From the NCBI GenBank assembly GCA_003013855.2, contig ML058453.1, positions 2,402,361 through 2,466,360 of the forward strand: 64,000 bases of DNA. The letters are read 5' to 3'. Position numbers and translations under genes: made by a program. The notes under the pieces were generated by a model, which was not told the DNA's origin, ran no database searches, and saw only the letters and a list, made by a program, of their open reading frames with translations. This document shows, piece after piece, positions 58,916 to 64,000 of the stretch; within the stretch, counting starts at the first letter, position 1, and the number at the start of each line of letters is the position of its first letter. Source of the DNA: Liriodendron chinense (taxonomy: Eukaryota; Streptophyta; Magnoliopsida; Magnoliales; Magnoliaceae).

Positions 58916-61900
58916 TAAGAAATTAGAAAAGTCTGCATTATTTGTATCTATATTAGCATAGCAGCAAAGAAAACTCAGCAGGTTACTGCTTGCCCATCAT
59001 GTATTTTGGAATAGAGTTCCATGCCCTGAAACAAAAGAAGCTAGTCACTGATTTTAGAAGAACAGATAAGATGGCTTTGATAAAATGCAGCAATGACAAC
59101 TTCACAAGCATATCATGTAATTTCAGATGCCATGCAACTGAATGAGAACAAACATAGAACATCAAAGATGTAGAAAGAGAAAAAATGGAGAGGAGAAGAA
59201 TCGAATGAGGATGAAGGGCGGAGAACTTGATATTGTTCTCTTCAAGGAGTTCTCTTATTTATAATATCATACTCACAAAAGGTTAGGTTACAAGGGAAAG
59301 AGATAACCACAAAAAGGAGATTAATCTATCTAATCTAATCTATAGATGTTTATCATCAAAAGGTATGACGCTTTGAAGTACCTACCATACAAACTTTGTG
59401 CAATCTTATGATACTTCATTACTCCACAGGTGTACTATGTACCGTATACTCTTGAGAGCCCATTAAGAGACTTGCGCAAAAAGGAGTTTCCAGAAAAGGG
59501 GGTTTTAATCTTGCTTTTTCGATACTCACGTTGGCATTTTAGAGCCTATTTTGTTTGGTGGGATGGAGAGATGAGGTTTGCAAAGTGCATCCAAATGCAC
59601 ATTAAAAACTTCGGTTTGGCTCAAAGTGGGGTTCATGCCTCAAAAGCCCCTTCGGTAAGTGCACATGCATCTAAATGATGAGCCCTAACAACAGAGAAAT
59701 CTAATAAAAGAAGCCATTTCAGCTAACATTGATCTGATGAGCTGAATTTCAGTTATGTATTTACCAAAGCCATGTCTGCTAAAAGAAGAGAGCGAAGAAT
59801 ATGAAAGGAAAAGGGTAATGGGGCAAGGCTTTATATAGGGAAAAGGACTACATACCAATGTAAGAACTATTTTGGTTTTCCTCGGACATTAGAGAAAACA
59901 CAATCAATAATGGAACAATTTAGGAAGTATTCGTGTTAAGTACAAAATAAAAAAGAAGCAAAGATAAAGATTATCATCACCATATTCCTATTAAATTATC
60001 AATCCTATCATACACAGATATCTTCCACTTCATCCACCAATTAGAAAAGTCAGAACTACACCATCTTCATCTTCAGAAGTCACACATAGCACAAGCTACA
60101 GTCCACATCCAAACATAGCATTTAGTAAACTCTTTTAAAAGTAGTTCACTAAGTCAATTAGTCAGGTAGTGACTCCAACCAAAATAATTTTCAGTTCCAC
60201 AGTTCAATATAGGATTACAACTATTTAAGTAACAACAAAAAAGGAAAAAAAGGTCCAATCACTGATTTGAACCAACCATCACAAGAAACCCACATTGTTC
60301 ATGGCTTCTACAGAATCACTTCTAATCCAATGAAACTAACAATAATGAATGGTGGCTTCATCAATTTGGGAATTTCATTGTTTTTACATCATTGCAACTT
60401 CAAGAGTTGGGCTCCTTTTGCCACTTGCCTAATTCATGAATTGGGTGAAATGTGTGGTCCAAACATCCCAGCAGCATGCTTTATGAATTGGGTGCCGATC
60501 CAAACAAACCTTGACACATTCGCAAACCTTATTCCTTACTGGGTTGACACCATTTGCTAATTGCACTAGATGCACACAGAAATAGGATCCGGCCGCAAAA
60601 GACAAAAAGATCAAGACTCTCAAGGATCTACTAATATCTAAGGCAGAGATCTACTAATATCTAAGGCTATGTTCATGATGATCAACTGAATTAAACTGCA
60701 ATAATTCAATGAAGTGGACATGATCAAGTGAGGTCAGCCCCACTTGATTGATAATGAGGGACCCGGCCCTGCTTAGCGATTTAGATTGTTTAAACTCGAC
60801 TGGAAACACACTGAATTGTAATCATGGTTTGTCCATCAATTAGTATCAAAATGAATCCACCTTCAGTTTGGCCATTTCATTTATATCTAATTCAGGTATT
60901 GCAATTCAGTCCAACTAAGCATCCACCTGCATGCTTAATTGACTGTCTACTGAGTTCTAGTAGAGGAATAGGTCCAATACAAGACTCACAATAAGCATTG
61001 ATCTTTTGAAGCTCTGCAAGATGATTAGAAAGGAAAACGCATTCAAGAAACATCTAAAAGGGGCAATTATAGGAGATACAGCCCGAAGCCAAGTGCGGCC
61101 CATGCTTCAGTAGTACAGATCACTGGTATGCTTTCTCTCACCATGGGTGGACCAAAAGATCCCCCTCGAGAGGACAAACATAACTTTTCGATTTGTCACC
61201 TATAAATAGATGGTTAAGAAGAGAAATACATCCAATGTAAAGAGAAAGAAGGCGCCAAGATTAGTGGCTGGGGTTTTCCAGTAAAGAAGAACCTTGGGGC
61301 ATTGTCCATCCAAAGGGAAGATGCAACAAAATGATGGCCTGGATACAGAGTGCAGAGCCTCTGACCACGACCAAATAAAGGTCTACTCTGACCACCCATT
61401 TTCCATTTTGGGTATTGAACTAGTACAAGCTACATCGAGAATAAAAGCATGTAGTCCATAATGGCAGAGATTTCTATTCCTTGAATTTTTGAGATGGTAC
61501 ATTTTTCGAAAATTGACGGATTATGAGAGGTTTATCTCATCTTGTTGCTGTTGCAGAATGGTTACGAATGTCGGTTGATGATGGTGTGGGTAATTGCAGC
61601 CAATTACATTGAAGGAGGCCATGGTGATGAAAGCAAAGAGCTTTAGAAGCTCTTCTTTTGAAGGTACAGGAGATCGAAAAGGCTCTACTAGGGAGGGAGG
61701 GAGGGAGGGAGGGTGGGTGGGTGGGTGGGAGGGAGGGAGAATTTGAATTCTGGGAAGAGTACATTTGTTCTATGTTTTGTTGTTTTCCTCTTCGAAGTGG
61801 CTTAGCAACTGCATAAAGCAGCTCGATTCTACTGTCGTTGTTACGCCCACAAAACAGTGGATGTGGAAGCGCAAAAAAAAAAAAAAAAAAGTGCCTCCAA

Positions 61901-62030
61901 AGGCATAGAATCCGTTCTCTTAGTGTCATTATGAATTATAATGGAGTCATCACCATTTTGGTCATTTCCTCTATATTGAATTGAATGCATCCAGTTCAGT
62001 TCAATTGAGTATCCAAACACACTCTTAGAA
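58916..62030. other. Intergenic, no supported gene
   Basis: Contains a GGGA/GGGT microsatellite (61690-61739), a duplicated TCTACTAATATCTAAGGC (about 60627-60668), and two minus-strand TATA-like sites (about 59250 and 59832) that could belong to decayed LTRs. A minus-strand ATG in good context at about 61624 (MASFNVIG...) opens only 33 codons and resembles no family I know. Confidence 0.45.
61690..61739 (+). repeat. (GGGA)n(GGGT)n microsatellite
   Basis: GGGA and GGGT units in series; a potential G-quadruplex on the plus strand. Confidence 0.9.
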
Positions 62031-62033
62031 AGA

Positions 62034-62315
62034 ATCCAAATTTGTGAGGTCCACTTGGTATGTCTCTTATATTTAAACCCATGATTCCAATGCCATAATA
62101 GTCAATAAAAGTTATAAGATTATAGCTTCTATATGTGGAATTGATAACGAATTGATAATGTAAACAGTTCAAATCAATCTGGGAATTGTCAGAGTCCCTT
62201 TATATACATTGATACACCATCTTCTAACAGCTCAAGCTTTTAGATCAAGCGATGGTTTGACATGATATTAAAGAGGAAGGTCTTGTGTTCAAATCCTTGA
62301 ATTTCATGTGGTGAC
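62034..62315 (+). repeat. Dispersed repeat with tRNA-like 3' module, copy 2
   Basis: Counterpart of 44708-44990. Ends CTCAAGCTTTTAGATCAAGC ... GTGTTCAAATCC (B-box-like). Confidence 0.7.
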
Positions 62316-62627
62316 ATTTACTGATATTGTTTTAAAACTCGGTGAGTCAATCGAGAATCGCACAAGATAATTTTAATATAAAAATTACATAAGTTTTCTT
62401 ACTTCCTTTATTTTTTATTTTCTTTTGATTTTTGTTATTCAAATTTCCATCAATTGTTTTCAATGCCACCTTCCAACACTTGTTCACCTACACCACAAAG
62501 TGGACATTGCTAAGCATACTTTTGGTCTACATTGTATAAGATCCTTCTAAAATGCATGAGTATTAGCTCAATAACTTATATGCATGACATTATCAAGCCT
62601 CTAAAACGCGAGGCACATGCAAGTCTC

Positions 62628-62690
62628 ATGTATACCATAAAACAGGAAACATTGGTGATTGATATACCATAAAACAGGAAACATTGGTGA
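62628..62690 (+). repeat. 32-bp perfect tandem pair
   Basis: ATACCATAAAACAGGAAACA ... TTGGTGATTG occurs twice in a row (about 62631 and 62663). Confidence 0.85.
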
Positions 62691-62945
62691 TTGAAAACCT
62701 GCCATTAAAAACTTCTTGGAGGCCACAAAAGTTTTTGATGAGCTTGATATTTATTTTATATCATCATTAAGATATGTGTGACCTCGTCATTCAACAGGCT
62801 AAAAGGCAAATAATTATTAGTATGGGCCTTATAAAGTTTTTAATATTATAGCGGATCATTTGAGAAATAGATGGACGGCGTAGATAAAATACATACATGG
62901 TAGTGCAATCCGCGTTAGTAGTCAACATGCGTGCCATTATATCGT
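62690..62945. repeat. Phrase-family fragment
   Basis: Contains TTAAAAACTTCTTGGAGGCC, AAAAGTTTTTGATGAGCTTG and, at the right, AGATGGACGGCGTAGATAAA; half an element. Confidence 0.45.
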
Positions 62946-62950
62946 AGGCA

Positions 62951-63486
62951 ACGATAGGCAATCCGCGTCTCCGCTTTCCTGTGGAAGCCTTTCGCACCAA
63001 CATACTGAGACCAGAAGCTAAATGGGAACATCGTGACGTTTGTGAGAAATCCACTCCGTCCATCCGTTTTTCCATATCATGTTACTCTATGGGCCCTAAA
63101 ATGAGGCAGATCAAAACTCAACTGGGCCGCAGGAAGGGAAAAAATGGACAGGGAAATGCCTACCGTTGAAACCTCCTTGGTGTCCACCGTGATGTTTATA
63201 TGCCATCCATACCGTTCATATGGTCATTCCTACAAGGATGAGCTGGAAAATTAAAAAAAAAATATTATTCTTATATAAAAGATTAGTCATATATGCCATC
63301 CATACCGTTCAATCTTCAGTGTTTCCTGTCCTGAGACTCATTATCTGCCTTATTTATGGATCATGTCTATAATGATCTGGAAAAACGGATGAACGGGGTG
63401 GATTCCTCACAAACATCACGTTGGGCCCCACCTATGCTTCTCGCAGGCAGTTCCTGCGAAAGCGGAAAGCGGAATCGGATTGCGTG
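62951..63486. repeat. Phrase-family fold-back MITE
   Basis: Outer ends GCAATCCGCGTCTCCGCTTTCC-like (left) and GGAAAGCGGAATCGGATTGC (right). Inner arms GTGAGAAATCCACTCCGTCC and GGGGTGGATTCCTCACAAAC. Confidence 0.7.
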
Positions 63487-64000
63487 CGGAGTAACTCCGC
63501 ACGCTCTTAACGTGCGGAGTAAACTCAGTTGTGCCCCACCTAGAATGTATGTGCTCTATCTATTCCGTCCATATGTTTTTCCAGCTCATTTTAGTGGTTG
63601 AGCCCAAAATTTAAGCATATCCAAATCTCAAGTGGACCATGCCACAGGAAAAAGTGGGAATAATGATTTCCACCGTTGAAACTTTCCCAGGCCCTACAGT
63701 GATGTTTATTTGTCATCCAACCTGTTCATAAGACCACATGGATATGGATGAAGGGAAAACACAAATATCAGCTTGATCCAAAACTTCTGTGTCCTCCAAG
63801 AATTTTTCAATGGTAGACATTCAGTTCACACATTTCTTGTGGTGTGGTCCACTTTATATTTTGATATGCTTAATTTTTTGGCACCATATGTAAAATGTTC
63901 TTTTAAGGTGGATGGACGGAGTGGATAAAATACGTAAATCACTGTGGGCCCCATAGAGTTTACTCCGCACGCTAGCGTGCGGAGTTACTCAGTACGCAAT
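63480..64000. repeat. Phrase-family fold-back MITE with GTGCGGAGT palindromic ends (touches window end)
   Basis: Left end GCGTGCGGAGTAACTCCGCA then CGTGCGGAGTAAACTC. Right end GAGTTTACTCCGCACG then CGTGCGGAGTTACTC and TACGCAAT. Each end is itself a palindrome. The interior has the full set of family phrases. Directly adjoins the preceding element. Confidence 0.7.

Noticed and set aside
59170..59870. Possible decayed LTRs with TATA boxes on the minus strand
   Set aside because: TATA-like sites and LTR-like wording seen, but no ends, target duplication or second copy in the window.
60267..60560. 97-codon plus-strand open frame
   Set aside because: Built partly on a duplicated CATGAATTGGGTG segment, without family resemblance or splice context.
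61537..61929. 130-codon minus-strand open frame and the short ATG frame at about 61624
   Set aside because: Low-complexity Ser-Pro stretch from a GGGA/GGGT microsatellite; the short frame has no recognisable continuation exon.

Overview
This is nuclear DNA from a flowering plant. The genes are intron-rich, their proteins read closest to plant homologues, and the spaces between exons are packed with short transposon relatives: miniature LTR elements, solo LTRs, PIF/Harbinger-type and Mutator-type MITEs, a LINE remnant, tRNA-like repeats and many microsatellites. The long TE-filled introns (about 8 kb in one gene) suit a medium or large genome, perhaps a woody lineage. I cannot name the species; a magnoliid-like plant is only a guess.

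Layout. Positions 1-1962 (minus strand) hold the 5' part of SWI3C, a SWIRM-domain subunit of SWI/SNF chromatin remodellers; its 3' part lies outside the window. Positions 1963-8590 are a repeat-rich spacer between divergent promoters. Positions 9099-22719 (plus) hold a complete ten-exon GPN-loop GTPase 2 gene (GPN2, Arabidopsis QQT1 type) of 299 codons. It appears to carry two minor-spliceosome (U12-type) introns, one with AT-AC ends, and one GC-AG intron. Its 8-kb first intron holds two TRIM elements, a solo LTR and a LINE split by a MITE. Positions 22720-27834 are a tail-to-tail spacer. Positions 27835-38218 (minus) hold a complete ten-exon protein disulfide isomerase gene (506 codons, two CGHC sites, KDEL end). 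Positions 38219-45609 are a run of related fold-back MITEs. Positions 46423-49654 hold an F-box pseudogene, with a MITE ending 4 bp before its ATG and a ~2-kb LTR-like insertion in its middle. Positions 49655-64000 contain no gene I can support; they hold a second solo LTR, a diverged tandem segmental duplication with a nested Mutator-type insertion in one copy, and more fold-back MITEs.

The three genes are ordinary housekeeping loci (chromatin remodelling, RNA polymerase assembly, ER protein folding), and nothing suggests they work together. The interest lies in gene architecture and repeats: the clustered non-canonical introns of GPN2, a TRIM family with 5'-TA...CA-3' termini and a tRNA-like LTR/primer-site junction, fold-back MITEs that share an interior but have different ends, and perfect or near-perfect hairpins at 37493-37554 and 45321-45411.

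Gene models were assembled by hand from splice signals, reading phase and recalled protein families; no database search was run. MITE and tandem-repeat borders are approximate unless a target-site duplication is given.
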